A DNA stretch of 34,629 bases from Acidimicrobiales bacterium (GCA_035536915.1 DATLNE010000002.1:1-34629), one strand, 5' to 3'. Shown: positions 26,084-34,067, counted from the first letter of the stretch. Notes: generated by a model not told the origin, from the letters alone. Program-made: numbers and translations.

Positions 26084-26920
26084 TCAGGCCTTCGCCTCGG
26101 ACTCCCGATAGTCGCCGAAGGGCTTGTCGCGTTCCGAGAAGGCACCCTTCAGGTCTGCGGCAAGCTTGGCGTAGTACTCACGGGTGTGCTTCTGGTGCAT
26201 GCCGAGCGCCTGCGTCTCCGTGTTGGCGCGCATGGCGTTGCGCATGCCCATCATCTCCATGCTGCGATGGACGACGCGCTTGTTCATGGCCAGCAGCTCG
26301 CCCGGGATCTGGGCGATGCGAGCAGCCTGGGCAAGCACCTGCTCTTCGAGGGTGTCGGCCGGAAACGCCCGGTTGGCGATGCCGGCCGCCACCGCCTCGG
26401 TCCCGCTCATCGAGTCACCCGTGAGCATGGCCTCCATGGCCCGCCGCATGCCCATCAACCAGGGGTGCCACACCATGTCAGGGGGCGAGATGATGCGCAC
26501 AGGTGGATAGCCGAACTGGGCATCTTCCGCCGTGTAGACAAGGTCGCAGGCGGCGGCCAACTCGGTGCCGCCCGCGAGGCACCATCCGTGCACCTGGGCG
26601 ATGATCGGCGTGGCGTAGTCCATGAGCTCGAACCAGCCCTCGACGAGATGACGAGGCCAGGCTCCATCGGCCGGAGGCGAATGGCGGGGCATGTTCTTGC
26701 GGGTGTCCTCACCGAGGTCGTAGCCCGCGGAGAAGCAACTGCCTGCGCCACGGATGACGACGACGCGCACCGACCGGTCGAGGTCGGCCTCGCGCAGGCG
26801 AGCGAAGAGCTCCCCGCGGAGCAGGTTCGACAGCGCGTTGCGCTTCTCCGGGCGGTTGAGGGTCAGGCGACGGACTCCCTCGCAAGGGTCGTCGACGAGG
26901 ACAAGGGCTTCGGAAGTCAT
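26084..26920 (-). CDS. Crotonase-fold enoyl-CoA hydratase/isomerase family protein
   Basis: A 278-residue crotonase. FSAGYDLGED supplies the first oxyanion-hole segment and LAGGTELAAACDLVYTAED the second. The first hydratase Glu is present (GGTE) but the second position is Pro (AQFGYPPVRI), which makes an isomerase or other crotonase activity more likely than ordinary hydration. The ATG at 26920 is used although its ribosome-binding site is weak; a TTG at 27049 would add 43 residues. It is followed by the synthetase at 24457, one base apart. The 5' region before it contains a broken small reading frame (26926-27041) and an operator at 27072. Confidence 0.88.
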   Translation of the reverse strand: MTSEALVLVDDPCEGVRRLTLNRPEKRNALSNLLRGELFARLREADLDRSVRVVVIRGAGSCFSAGYDLGEDTRKNMPRHSPPADGAWPRHLVEGWFELMDYATPIIAQVHGWCLAGGTELAAACDLVYTAEDAQFGYPPVRIISPPDMVWHPWLMGMRRAMEAMLTGDSMSGTEAVAAGIANRAFPADTLEEQVLAQAARIAQIPGELLAMNKRVVHRSMEMMGMRNAMRANTETQALGMHQKHTREYYAKLAADLKGAFSERDKPFGDYRESEAKA

Positions 26921-26925
26921 GGCGG

Positions 26926-27041
26926 TCACCGTGAAAGGGTCGTCAGCTTGAACTCGTCGAGCTCGCGCCAGTTGTCCAACAGGTCCAGGATGCGTTCGAC
27001 GGCTAGGAATCCCCGACAACTGCGGAGAACCGTTCACGCAT
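26926..27041 (-). pseudogene. Possible broken small ORF between operator and crotonase
   Basis: On the minus strand an ATG at 27041 opens MRERFSAVVGDS and stops at TAG. One base out of frame the sequence continues as a protein-like FLAVERILDLLDNWRELDE, then FKLTTLSR and a TGA four bases before the crotonase ATG. Inserting one T near 27010 would join them into a 38-residue peptide. It may be a sequencing error, a recent frameshift, or coincidence. I do not recognise a family. Confidence 0.3.
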
Positions 27042-27071
27042 GACGCCAACCTAACAAGATTCCGCGATTAA

Positions 27072-27087
27072 GTAAACCGTGGTTAGC
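27072..27087. promoter_or_regulatory. Putative operator, copy 10 (before crotonase-synthetase unit)
   Basis: GTAAAC-CGTG-GTTAGC, a weaker but recognisable copy. It lies 31 bases upstream of the ATG at 27041 and 152 bases before the crotonase ATG, and abuts the stop codon of the upstream LivHM gene. Confidence 0.55.
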
Positions 27088-27088
27088 T

Positions 27089-29053
27089 TTAGGTCGAGGC
27101 CGCGCGACGCGCTCGCCGTGCGGCGATCCGGCGCCTTGTGTCGGCCACGTTGTGCCGGACGGCGCCGACGATCCCCTCAGGGTTGGCGACAGCAGTGAGC
27201 AGCAGGCCGAGGCCGCCCACCAGCAAGTAGTAGCGCCCGACGTGGATGTGGCGGTCGGAGATCACGAAGCCGATCCCGAGGGGGGCGAACGTCCCGGCCA
27301 CCAAAGCCCCGGTCACACTGGTGATGCCGCCCAAGTAGGCGAAGGCGAGGTAGGCGAGTCCCACGAGAACGCCGAACGACTCGACAGAGAGTTGGCCTCG
27401 GCTGTATCCGACGAACGCTCCCGCGATGCCCGCGATGAAACTGGCCAGTCCGAAGGCAACGAGCTTCACGGCCGCCACGTTGACCCCGAGCGCCGCCGCA
27501 GCCCGCTCGTTCGAGCGCACGGCGAGCATGGTGCGCCCCGTCGCGCTCCGGATGAGGTTGGCCACCACCACGCCCAGAATCGTGAGGACCACGAGCACGA
27601 GCAGGCCGAAGCGCAGACGAACGATGTCGGAGCCTTGCCTGATGCCGAGGTCGAAGCCCAACAACGAGGCGTCGGCGATGGGGCTGCCGCTGGGAGGGAT
27701 CAATTGCGGGTTGCGGAACACGAACTGCTCGATGGCGACCGCTCCGGCCAAGGTGACGACGGCCAACTGCGCCCCGCGGATGCGGACGGCAGGCACGCCG
27801 ACGAGGACACCGAGGACAGCCGCGGCGCCTGCGGCCAGAAGCATCGACAGGGGGAACGGCACGCCGCCGTCACTTGCCACCTTGGAGAGCGTGAACCCGG
27901 CCACGCCCGCCAACGCCGTCTGGGCCAGCGATATCTGGCCCACCAACCCGGTGATGACGACGGAGGAGAGGGCGGCCATGGCGGCGATCATCGAGGTGAT
28001 GATCCCGAAGCGGTAGCCCCCGTCGGTTATGGCGAGGAGCACGACGCCGCCGACGAACGCGGCGGCCAGGAGGGCGGGCCGGACCGTCGGCAGGACCACC
28101 TCGGGAAGCGCCAGCGCGTCGCCCTCGCCCCGTTGGGGCAGGCGCTTGCCCAGCAGGAACAAGGCCAGCACGACGAACAGGAAAGGCACGGCATCGCCTA
28201 AGCCCGAGGCCGCCCACGCCGGCCACCACGGCTTCGAGCTGACCAGCGTCACGATCGACTGCACGGCGCCCAACGCCAGCCCGGCGGCACAAGCGCCGCC
28301 CAACGAGGTCAGGCGGCCGAACAGAGCGGCAGCCAACGCGGGCACCACGAACAGCGTGTAATTGGTGGGGTTGATCCCGGTGGTGGGAGCCACGAGCGTG
28401 ATCATGAAGCCGGTGATCATCGACGACAGCACCCACGTCGTCGCCGCCAGCCGATCGGGGCTGTAGCCGAGGATGGTGGCGGCTCGCTCGTTGTCGGCGG
28501 CGGCTCGCGTGGCGGTTCCGCTCAACGAGAAGCGGAACCACGCCCACATGGCGGCAGCCACCGCCAGTGCGATCACGGTCAGGTAAATGCGGTCGCGCGG
28601 GACGGACAGCGCACCCAGCTCCAGCGTCTCACTAGGGACGATCGACGCGGGCAACCGCGCCTCGGTGCCGAAGCGCAGAGCTACCAACGCCTGCATGGTC
28701 AACATGAGGCCGACGCCGGCGACGACCTTGCCGAGGGCGGGAGCCTGCCGGAGCGGCCGGAACACGAGCAGGTGGGCGAGCAACCCGAGGAGCCCGGCGG
28801 AGGCCACCCCCAAGGCGAGGGCGGCGGCGGCGTGCACGTCGTCTCCCAGATGCACGCGCGCCGCCACGGGCAGCACGTAATCACCGGTGGTGCGCAGCTC
28901 GTCGTAGACGTAGGCGGCCCACACGCCGAGCGCCCCTTGGGCGAAGTTGATGATGCCCGACCCCTTGTACGTGACGACCAGCCCGGTGGCGATCGCCGCG
29001 TACACCGAGCCGGCGCCGAGGCCGAGCAGGGCAAAGGCGAAGTAGTCCTTCAC
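27089..29053 (-). CDS. LivH-LivM fusion: ABC transporter permease pair
   Basis: A 654-residue fusion of both permeases of a second branched-chain-amino-acid-type importer. Residues 1-300 are LivH-like (INFAQGALGVWAAYVYDEL near 35). Residues about 340-640 are LivM-like (VGQISLAQTALAGVAG, then RSATGRTMLAVRSNERAAAA). The C-terminal tail is short and basic. No ATPase domain is attached, unlike the fusion at 823. The GTG at 29053 has GGGGAG seven bases upstream and follows the binding-protein stop by 36 bases. LivG, LivF and the binding protein precede it on the same strand, so a full transporter is encoded here. Confidence 0.93.
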   Translation of the reverse strand: MKDYFAFALLGLGAGSVYAAIATGLVVTYKGSGIINFAQGALGVWAAYVYDELRTTGDYVLPVAARVHLGDDVHAAAALALGVASAGLLGLLAHLLVFRPLRQAPALGKVVAGVGLMLTMQALVALRFGTEARLPASIVPSETLELGALSVPRDRIYLTVIALAVAAAMWAWFRFSLSGTATRAAADNERAATILGYSPDRLAATTWVLSSMITGFMITLVAPTTGINPTNYTLFVVPALAAALFGRLTSLGGACAAGLALGAVQSIVTLVSSKPWWPAWAASGLGDAVPFLFVVLALFLLGKRLPQRGEGDALALPEVVLPTVRPALLAAAFVGGVVLLAITDGGYRFGIITSMIAAMAALSSVVITGLVGQISLAQTALAGVAGFTLSKVASDGGVPFPLSMLLAAGAAAVLGVLVGVPAVRIRGAQLAVVTLAGAVAIEQFVFRNPQLIPPSGSPIADASLLGFDLGIRQGSDIVRLRFGLLVLVVLTILGVVVANLIRSATGRTMLAVRSNERAAAALGVNVAAVKLVAFGLASFIAGIAGAFVGYSRGQLSVESFGVLVGLAYLAFAYLGGITSVTGALVAGTFAPLGIGFVISDRHIHVGRYYLLVGGLGLLLTAVANPEGIVGAVRHNVADTRRRIAARRARRAAST

Positions 29054-29089
29054 CGCTACGCTCCCCTGCTCGGCCTCGTCATCCGCACC

Positions 29090-30307
29090 TCAGGCTGCAG
29101 GTGCGAACGAGGACACGTCGACGAAGTCCTTGGAGACCGGGCGCATCACGCCCCCCTTGGCCTGGTACACCAAGGCGCTTGCGGCGCACGACGACTGGCC
29201 CTTCCACGCCGAGCCGTCACAGGTGAGCGTCCCGCCCATAAAGGCCGGGAAGCCCTTGGTGGCGCGAAGGGCGGCGAGGATCTTGGGCCCGGTGATGTCG
29301 CCCTCGATGGTGGCGAGGATGCGCCCCAGGTCCATGACGGCGGCGAAGAGCACCTGCCCGGTTGTGATGGCCTTGGCCTCGTTGCCGCTGGCCTTCATGG
29401 CGTCGAGGTACTCGCGGATCTCCTTGGCCTTGGCGGGAGGCGCGTCGTCCGGGGCGCTCGCCCACCAGGTGTCGGCGTAGGCGTAGACGCCATCGGCCTT
29501 GGCGCCGACCGTCTTGGCGAAGTCGAAGCAGGACCCGGCGAACACGTCACCCTTGAACGACGTGCCTCGTACGGCGTTGATCATCGAGGTGCACATGGCC
29601 TCCGACAGGCCGGCCGTGCCGATCACGTCGGGCTTCTCGGCCATTGCGGTGTTCACCAGCACCGTGAAGTCGGGTGACGACGGGCTGAAGTAGACCGGCT
29701 TGACGGTGATGCCGAGCTTCTTCGCCACCGGCTCCAAATTGTTGGTGAAGTACTGACGCGAGTTCGGCCCGTCGATCGACAGGTACACCAGCTTCTTGGC
29801 GCCCTTCTCGGAAAAGAACTTCAGAGGCACCGCGGCGATGGCCGGCAGCGCCGACCCGAGGAAGACGGCGTCGGCGCTTGTCTGCTGCTGGGGCCCGAAC
29901 GGCACATGGCCGACCAGAGGGATCGACGCGCTCTTGAGGATGGGCAGCATGGCGTCGGTGCCGATGCCGATGCCCTCGAGCACGGCGACGACCTTGGCCT
30001 CGACGAACTTGTTGGCGCAATCGATGGCCTTCTCCGGCGAGCCGTCCACGTCGCAGCGGACGAGCTTGAGGGGACGTCCCTTCACGCCGCCGTTCTTGTT
30101 GAAGTGGGCTACGCCGACCTCGGTGGTGATGCGAGTGTCGGGGAACGACAGGGTGCCTCCCTCGGCGTTCACAAACCCGACGGGGATCTCCGGCCCGGTC
30201 GTCGCACGAGGTGCGTCGGCCGTGGGGCTGGTCTTGTCGTCCCCACATGCCGACCCGAGCAAGAGAGCGGCGGCGGCCACGACCGCACCCGCGCGTTTTC
30301 CGAACAT
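29090..30307 (-). CDS. Periplasmic-binding-type lipoprotein (second Liv system)
   Basis: A 405-residue substrate-binding lipoprotein of the LivK class. The N-terminus MFGKRAGAVVAAAALLLGSAC is a lipoprotein signal with the anchor Cys at residue 21, followed by a Thr/Pro/Ala-rich spacer. The binding domain begins near PVGFVNAEGGTLSFP and includes FNKNGGVKGRPLKLVRCD, typical of this family. The ATG at 30307 has GGAGG seven bases upstream; a longer start at 30424 would swallow two operator sites. It is separated from LivF by 113 bases containing a double operator, so it can be controlled independently of LivG and LivF. Its ligand is unknown. Confidence 0.93.
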   Translation of the reverse strand: MFGKRAGAVVAAAALLLGSACGDDKTSPTADAPRATTGPEIPVGFVNAEGGTLSFPDTRITTEVGVAHFNKNGGVKGRPLKLVRCDVDGSPEKAIDCANKFVEAKVVAVLEGIGIGTDAMLPILKSASIPLVGHVPFGPQQQTSADAVFLGSALPAIAAVPLKFFSEKGAKKLVYLSIDGPNSRQYFTNNLEPVAKKLGITVKPVYFSPSSPDFTVLVNTAMAEKPDVIGTAGLSEAMCTSMINAVRGTSFKGDVFAGSCFDFAKTVGAKADGVYAYADTWWASAPDDAPPAKAKEIREYLDAMKASGNEAKAITTGQVLFAAVMDLGRILATIEGDITGPKILAALRATKGFPAFMGGTLTCDGSAWKGQSSCAASALVYQAKGGVMRPVSKDFVDVSSFAPAA

Positions 30308-30326
30308 CCAGTGCCTCCTATTGGCT

Positions 30327-30342
30327 GTTAACGCTGGGTGAC
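30327..30342. promoter_or_regulatory. Putative operator, copy 11 (proximal half of tandem pair)
   Basis: GTTAAC-GCTG-GGTGAC, a weaker copy that directly abuts the stronger copy at 30343, with no base between them. It lies 20 bases upstream of the binding-lipoprotein ATG. Confidence 0.5.
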
Positions 30343-30358
30343 GGTAACGGCTGTTAAC
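30343..30358. promoter_or_regulatory. Putative operator, copy 12 (distal half of tandem pair)
   Basis: GGTAAC-GGCT-GTTAAC, a strong copy. Together with 30327-30342 it makes a 32-base tandem of two operator-like palindromes before the binding-lipoprotein gene. Confidence 0.72.
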
Positions 30359-30420
30359 TAACCGGTCAAGGACGGAACTCACATGCCGAAAAATGACTAG
30401 ACCGGTTTGTGAACGCGGGA

Positions 30421-31119
30421 TCAACCGAGATAGCCCGCCTCAAGCAGCGACCGGTTGCGCCGAAGTTCTTCACTGGTCCCCTGAAGGTGCACTCGGCCGT
30501 GGGCGAGCACGCAGGCCCTGTCGGCGACCTGGAGGGCGAGGCGCACATGCTGCTCCACGAGGAGGATGCCGACATTGCGCTCGGCGACGATGCGCCGGAG
30601 CACCGGAAGGAGCGACTCGACGACGACCGGGGCCAAGCCGAGGCTCATCTCGTCCACCAGCAGCAGCTTCGGGCGAGTGGCGAGTGCCCGTGCCAACGCC
30701 AGCATCTGCTGCTCGCCCCCGGAGAGCAGCCCGGCCCGTCGACCGAGCAACGGCTCCAATGCCGGGAAGTACTCGAGCACTTCCTCGGCGACCCGGCGAC
30801 GACGGCTCCCCAGCCACAGGTTCTCGCCCACGCTCAGCCCGGAGAACAACGATCGGTCCTCCGGCACGTAGGCCAAGCCACGACGGGCAAGGCGGTTCGC
30901 CGGGGTGTGTCCCGACGCTCCCAGGACGGTGACGGAGCCGCCGAGCGGCTCGAGCACGCCCGCGACGGTGAGCAAGGTGGTGGTCTTGCCCGCGCCGTTG
31001 GGGCCAAGAAGGGCCACGATCTCGCCCGCATCCACGTGAAGGTCGAGGTCGCGGATAACCGGCACGCCCGCGTAGCCGGCCAACAGTCCCTGCACCTCGA
31101 GCACCCTGCTGCTGTTCAT
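30421..31119 (-). CDS. livF: LivF-type ABC transporter ATPase
   Basis: A 232-residue ATPase of the second branched-chain-amino-acid-type importer. It contains Walker A GPNGAGKTTT, the LivF-type LAYVPEDRSLFSGLSV loop, signature LSGGEQQMLA, Walker B KLLLVDEMSLGLAP and ILLVEQHV. The ATG at 31119 overlaps the LivG stop by four bases (ATGA), the common LivG-LivF arrangement. Length matches the family. It is followed by the double operator and the binding lipoprotein. Confidence 0.93.
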   Translation of the reverse strand: MNSSRVLEVQGLLAGYAGVPVIRDLDLHVDAGEIVALLGPNGAGKTTTLLTVAGVLEPLGGSVTVLGASGHTPANRLARRGLAYVPEDRSLFSGLSVGENLWLGSRRRRVAEEVLEYFPALEPLLGRRAGLLSGGEQQMLALARALATRPKLLLVDEMSLGLAPVVVESLLPVLRRIVAERNVGILLVEQHVRLALQVADRACVLAHGRVHLQGTSEELRRNRSLLEAGYLG

Positions 31120-31826
31120 CGGGGAGCGCCGTCGAGCTCGCCGGAACCGAGGTAGGCAGCCACCACCGCCGCGTCGCTCCGCACCTCGGCGGGCGAACCG
31201 TGGGCGATGAGCTTGCCGAACTCGAGCACGTACACCCGATCGCACACCGAAAGCACAAGGCTCATGTCGTGGTCGACGAGCAACAGGCTGATGCCGCTGT
31301 CGACGACCGCGCGCAGCCGCTTGCCCAGCTCCTCGCTCTCCGCCGTGTCGAGGCCTGCGGCGGGCTCGTCGAGCAGGAGGACGGACGGCCGCATGGCCAG
31401 GGCGCGCGCCACGCTGACGTGCTTGCGGCGACCCTGGGAGAGCTCCGACGGGCGCCGGTCGGCCACGTCCTCCAGTTCGAGCAACCCCAGGGCCCAGTCG
31501 ACCTGCGCGAGGTCACGCCGGCGGTTCGGTCGCACCAGGTCACCGAACACCGACCACCAGCGAGTCTGTTCGACGGCAACCAGCACGTTCTGGCGAACGG
31601 TGAGGTCCTCGAACAGTTCGAGCGACTGGAACGTACGGCCCAGGCGAAGCCTGGCGCGCCCGTGGGTCGTAGCGCGCGTGATGTCGCGCCCCTCCAGCAC
31701 GACCTGCCCCGCGGTCAGGTGCGTGAGGCCGGTGACCGCGTCGATGCAGGTGGTCTTGCCCGCACCGTTGGGGCCGATGAGTCCGACGAGCTCGTGGGGC
31801 CGGACGTCGAACGAGACGCCGTCCAC
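31116..31826 (-). CDS. livG: LivG-type ABC transporter ATPase, start uncertain
   Basis: An ATPase with Walker A GPNGAGKTTC, the LivG-type RTFQSLELFEDLTV loop, signature LSQGRRKH, Walker B VLLLDEPAAGLD and switch LLVDHDM. From the GTG at 31826 it has 236 residues, but the first strand expected of LivG is missing. The same frame continues upstream as LLDVKGLAVHYGGVRAVDG with no ATG, GTG or TTG codon there. In another frame a GTG lies inside the operator (31910-31925) and runs into a six-base C-run (31880-31885); one extra base there would join it to the conserved N-terminus. Possible explanations are a sequencing error, a real frameshift, or a rare start codon. It is the first gene of the second transporter unit. 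Confidence 0.82.
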   Translation of the reverse strand: MDGVSFDVRPHELVGLIGPNGAGKTTCIDAVTGLTHLTAGQVVLEGRDITRATTHGRARLRLGRTFQSLELFEDLTVRQNVLVAVEQTRWWSVFGDLVRPNRRRDLAQVDWALGLLELEDVADRRPSELSQGRRKHVSVARALAMRPSVLLLDEPAAGLDTAESEELGKRLRAVVDSGISLLLVDHDMSLVLSVCDRVYVLEFGKLIAHGSPAEVRSDAAVVAAYLGSGELDGAPR

Positions 31827-31909
31827 GGCACGGACACCGCCGTAGTGGACGGCCAGGCCCTTGACGTCGAGCAGCGGTTGGGGGGTGGGATGCGTTTCGA
31901 TGCTTCGAT

Positions 31910-31925
31910 GGTAACCACGGTTAAT
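31910..31925. promoter_or_regulatory. Putative operator, copy 13 (before livG)
   Basis: GGTAAC-CACG-GTTAAT, between the stop of the upstream crotonase (32001) and livG. Very close to, or overlapping, the true livG start, whose position is unclear. Confidence 0.65.
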
Positions 31926-32000
31926 CCGTGCCTCAACGACTGGCCGACCTGTTTTTCGTATCCTTTGGGCAGCTACGTCGTGTTCTGACGCAACCGCACC

Positions 32001-32762
32001 TCACTGGACTTGGCTGCGGCCCCGCTCGATGACGGCGGCGCGATCCCGAGCCACATCGTCGGGTCGCGACGCCTTCCGGTACGCGGAGCGGGCCTCGGCC
32101 TCGACGGCAAACCCGTCGCCGACGGCGACCTCTGCGACCTTGCGCAGGGCCGCCAGCATGGCCACGGCCGCCTCAGGATCGACGCCCGCGATGTCTTCGG
32201 CGAGCGCCAAGGCCGCGGGCAGCAGCTCCGGGTGAGGGACCACCCGATTGACCAACCCGAACCGGAGGGCCTCGTCGGCCGCCATGAAGTTCCCGGTGAC
32301 GCTCATCTCGATCGCCCGCCGCACGCCAATGGCGTGCGGCAGCAAAGCGGACAGGCCCCACCCAGGCAGAATGCCAACCCGCGCATGCGTGTCGGCGAAC
32401 GACGCTCGTTCCGAGGCAACGAGGAAGTCGCAGCGCAGGGCGATCTCGAGCCCGCCGGTGACTGCTGGCCCGTTGACTGCACCGATCACCGGCTTGCGGG
32501 TCTGCGGCCACGGCCGCGAGTGCCACTTGCGACCACGGAGGCCGCCGCTCTCTGATGCAAGGGCGCCGAGGTCGAGGCCAGCGCAAAACGCCGGGTCGGC
32601 GCCCGTCAGGACGATGGCCCGAACCCTTTCGTCGGCGTCGGCTTCCCCAAGCCGCGCCACCAGGAGGTCGATCATCTCCCCCGTCAGTGCGTTCCGGGCC
32701 TCGGGGCGGTCGAGGGTGATGACGGCGGCGCGGCCTTCGAGGCGCAGGGTCACGTGCGACAT
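32001..32762 (-). CDS. Crotonase-fold enoyl-CoA hydratase/isomerase family protein
   Basis: A 253-residue crotonase. FCAGLDLGALASES is the first oxyanion-hole segment and AVTGGLEIALRCDFLVASE the second. The first hydratase Glu is kept (GGLE), while the second position is His (SFADTHARVG), so the hydratase pair is incomplete. The ATG at 32762 has only a weak purine run upstream. It is divergent from the MBL-fold gene and ends 75 bases before the livG operator. It may be transcribed separately from the transporter genes. Confidence 0.9.
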   Translation of the reverse strand: MSHVTLRLEGRAAVITLDRPEARNALTGEMIDLLVARLGEADADERVRAIVLTGADPAFCAGLDLGALASESGGLRGRKWHSRPWPQTRKPVIGAVNGPAVTGGLEIALRCDFLVASERASFADTHARVGILPGWGLSALLPHAIGVRRAIEMSVTGNFMAADEALRFGLVNRVVPHPELLPAALALAEDIAGVDPEAAVAMLAALRKVAEVAVGDGFAVEAEARSAYRKASRPDDVARDRAAVIERGRSQVQ

Positions 32763-32806
32763 GCCCGAGTTGTAGCACCTTTATCAGGGTTCACGGGCGG
32801 ACTGGG

Positions 32807-32822
32807 GTGAGTCATCGTTAAC
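32807..32822. promoter_or_regulatory. Half-site of the putative operator, copy 14
   Basis: GTGAGT-CATC-GTTAAC: one perfect half and a poor partner, in the 68-base divergent gap between the crotonase (32762) and MBL-fold (32831) genes. Weakest member of the set. Confidence 0.4.
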
Positions 32823-32830
32823 ATCTGTGC

Positions 32831-33862
32831 ATGCGACAAGAGCAGGAGCCGGCGGGCCTCGGGGTCGAAGAAGTCGGGCCCGGGGTGTTGCGAGTGCAGC
32901 TTCCCGTCGACATCCCCGGGCTGGGCCACGTGAACACCTACGTCATCCCGGATCGACGCGGCGTCACGGTCGTGGATCCCGGCATGTCGCTACGCAAGTC
33001 GCGTAAGGCGCTGGTGCACCGCTTGCGGCTCGCAGGCGTCCGGCTTGCCGACGTGCACACGGTGGTCATCACCCATTCCCATCCCGACCACTACGGGGCG
33101 GCAGCCTGGCTCGCCGAGGCCGCGGGGGCCGAGGTCATGACCCACGCGGCCTTTAGCATCTCCTGGCTGCCCGACGACTGCGACGCGCACGTGCACGAGG
33201 TCGACCCTGAAGACCAGCCCGTCGGAAACCCCCACGATGGACCGACGCCTTGGGGCGGTGCGAAGTTCCGGCCGCCGCTACGCCACCGCCTCGTCCCCCG
33301 CTCTCGGCACCCACGACCCCGACGGCGGGTGAGGCATGGCGAGGTCGTCCGACTGGCCGACCGGGACTGGGTGGCAGTCCACACGCCTGGCCATACGCTC
33401 GACCACCTGTGCCTGGTCGACCCCGAACACGGGCTCCTGCTCTCGGGCGACCACCTCCTGCCCACGATCACGCCACACATTTCGGGGATCGGCACCGGGC
33501 GGGACCCGTTGGCCGCCTTTCTCGTGTCGCTCGACCGGATCGCCGCGCTCGCACCGTCGGTCGCACTGCCTGCTCACGGTCACCCCTTTGGCGACCTCGC
33601 GGTGCGGATCGACAGGCTCAAGGCGCACCACCACGGACGGCTGGAGGCATTGCGCCAGGCATTGGCCGACGGCGAGCCGGCGTCGGTTCCCGAACTCATG
33701 CGGCTGCTCTTCGCGCCCGCTCGGCAGGGGGCCATCGCCGAGAGCGAGACGTTCGCCCACCTCCAGCACCTCCACCACGCCGGGGTGCTGGAGCGCTACG
33801 ACAAGGACGGCCGGCTCGTCTACCGGGCGGCTCCTCCCACCGCCGGCTTCCCGTTTCGCTGA
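32831..33862 (+). CDS. Metallo-beta-lactamase-fold hydrolase with C-terminal helical domain
   Basis: A 343-residue MBL-fold protein of the LACTB2-like group. Metal-binding motifs are THSHPDHYG (HxHxDH), HTPGHTLDH, LLSGDHLLP and PAHGHPF. The C-terminal 70 residues (LMRLLFAPARQGAIAES to the end) resemble a winged-helix-like tail. Relatives hydrolyse thioesters, lactones or RNA; a thioesterase role beside acyl-CoA genes is reasonable but unproven. The ATG at 32831 has no clear ribosome-binding site and lies eight bases from the operator half-site, so a leaderless message is possible. A terminator follows at 33934. Confidence 0.9.
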   Translation: MRQEQEPAGLGVEEVGPGVLRVQLPVDIPGLGHVNTYVIPDRRGVTVVDPGMSLRKSRKALVHRLRLAGVRLADVHTVVITHSHPDHYGAAAWLAEAAGAEVMTHAAFSISWLPDDCDAHVHEVDPEDQPVGNPHDGPTPWGGAKFRPPLRHRLVPRSRHPRPRRRVRHGEVVRLADRDWVAVHTPGHTLDHLCLVDPEHGLLLSGDHLLPTITPHISGIGTGRDPLAAFLVSLDRIAALAPSVALPAHGHPFGDLAVRIDRLKAHHHGRLEALRQALADGEPASVPELMRLLFAPARQGAIAESETFAHLQHLHHAGVLERYDKDGRLVYRAAPPTAGFPFR

Positions 33863-33933
33863 CGCTCGGAGGCGCCGCTGGGGTCCCGGTGAGCGCCCTC
33901 GGGGGACCGGCGAAATGCGGCACGGACATCTGA

Positions 33934-33978
33934 ACGAGAAACGGTCGGAAGCGTTGCGGCTTCCGACCGTTTCCTCGT
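33934..33978 (+). terminator. Strong hairpin after the MBL-fold gene
   Basis: GAAACGGTCGGAAGC pairs perfectly with GCTTCCGACCGTTTC around the loop gttgcg; an outer ACGA/TCGT extends it past one bulged G. It lies 71 bases after the stop. It has no long T-run but is the clearest hairpin in the window. Confidence 0.65.
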
Positions 33979-33994
33979 CAGCACTGCATTGAGA

Positions 33995-34012
33995 CTGGAA
34001 GCTTGCTTCCAG
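33995..34012 (-). terminator. Hairpin just beyond the tRNA fragment
   Basis: CTGGAAG and CTTCCAG form a 7-bp stem around CTTG. On the minus strand it starts four bases after the encoded CCA of the tRNA fragment, where a tRNA terminator would be expected. No T-tract follows. Confidence 0.4.
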
Positions 34013-34016
34013 AATT

Positions 34017-34067
34017 TGGTGGCGGGGGTGGGATTTGAACCCACGACCTTCGGGTTATGAGTCCGAC
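34017..34067 (-). tRNA. tRNA-Met(CAU), 3' portion only
   Basis: On the minus strand the sequence carries an anticodon arm with loop CTCATAA (anticodon CAU at 34057-34059), a five-base variable region, a T-arm with GTGGG/CCCAC around TTCAAAT, the acceptor 3' strand CCCCGCC, discriminator A and an encoded CCA at 34017-34019. The D-arm and the 5' acceptor strand (which should read GGCGGGG) are absent: upstream bases beyond 34067 show no match. The closing pair of the anticodon stem is an A-C mismatch. This is therefore not a working tRNA gene but a 3' fragment, of the kind left as one attachment site when an element integrates into a tRNA gene. Confidence 0.75.
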
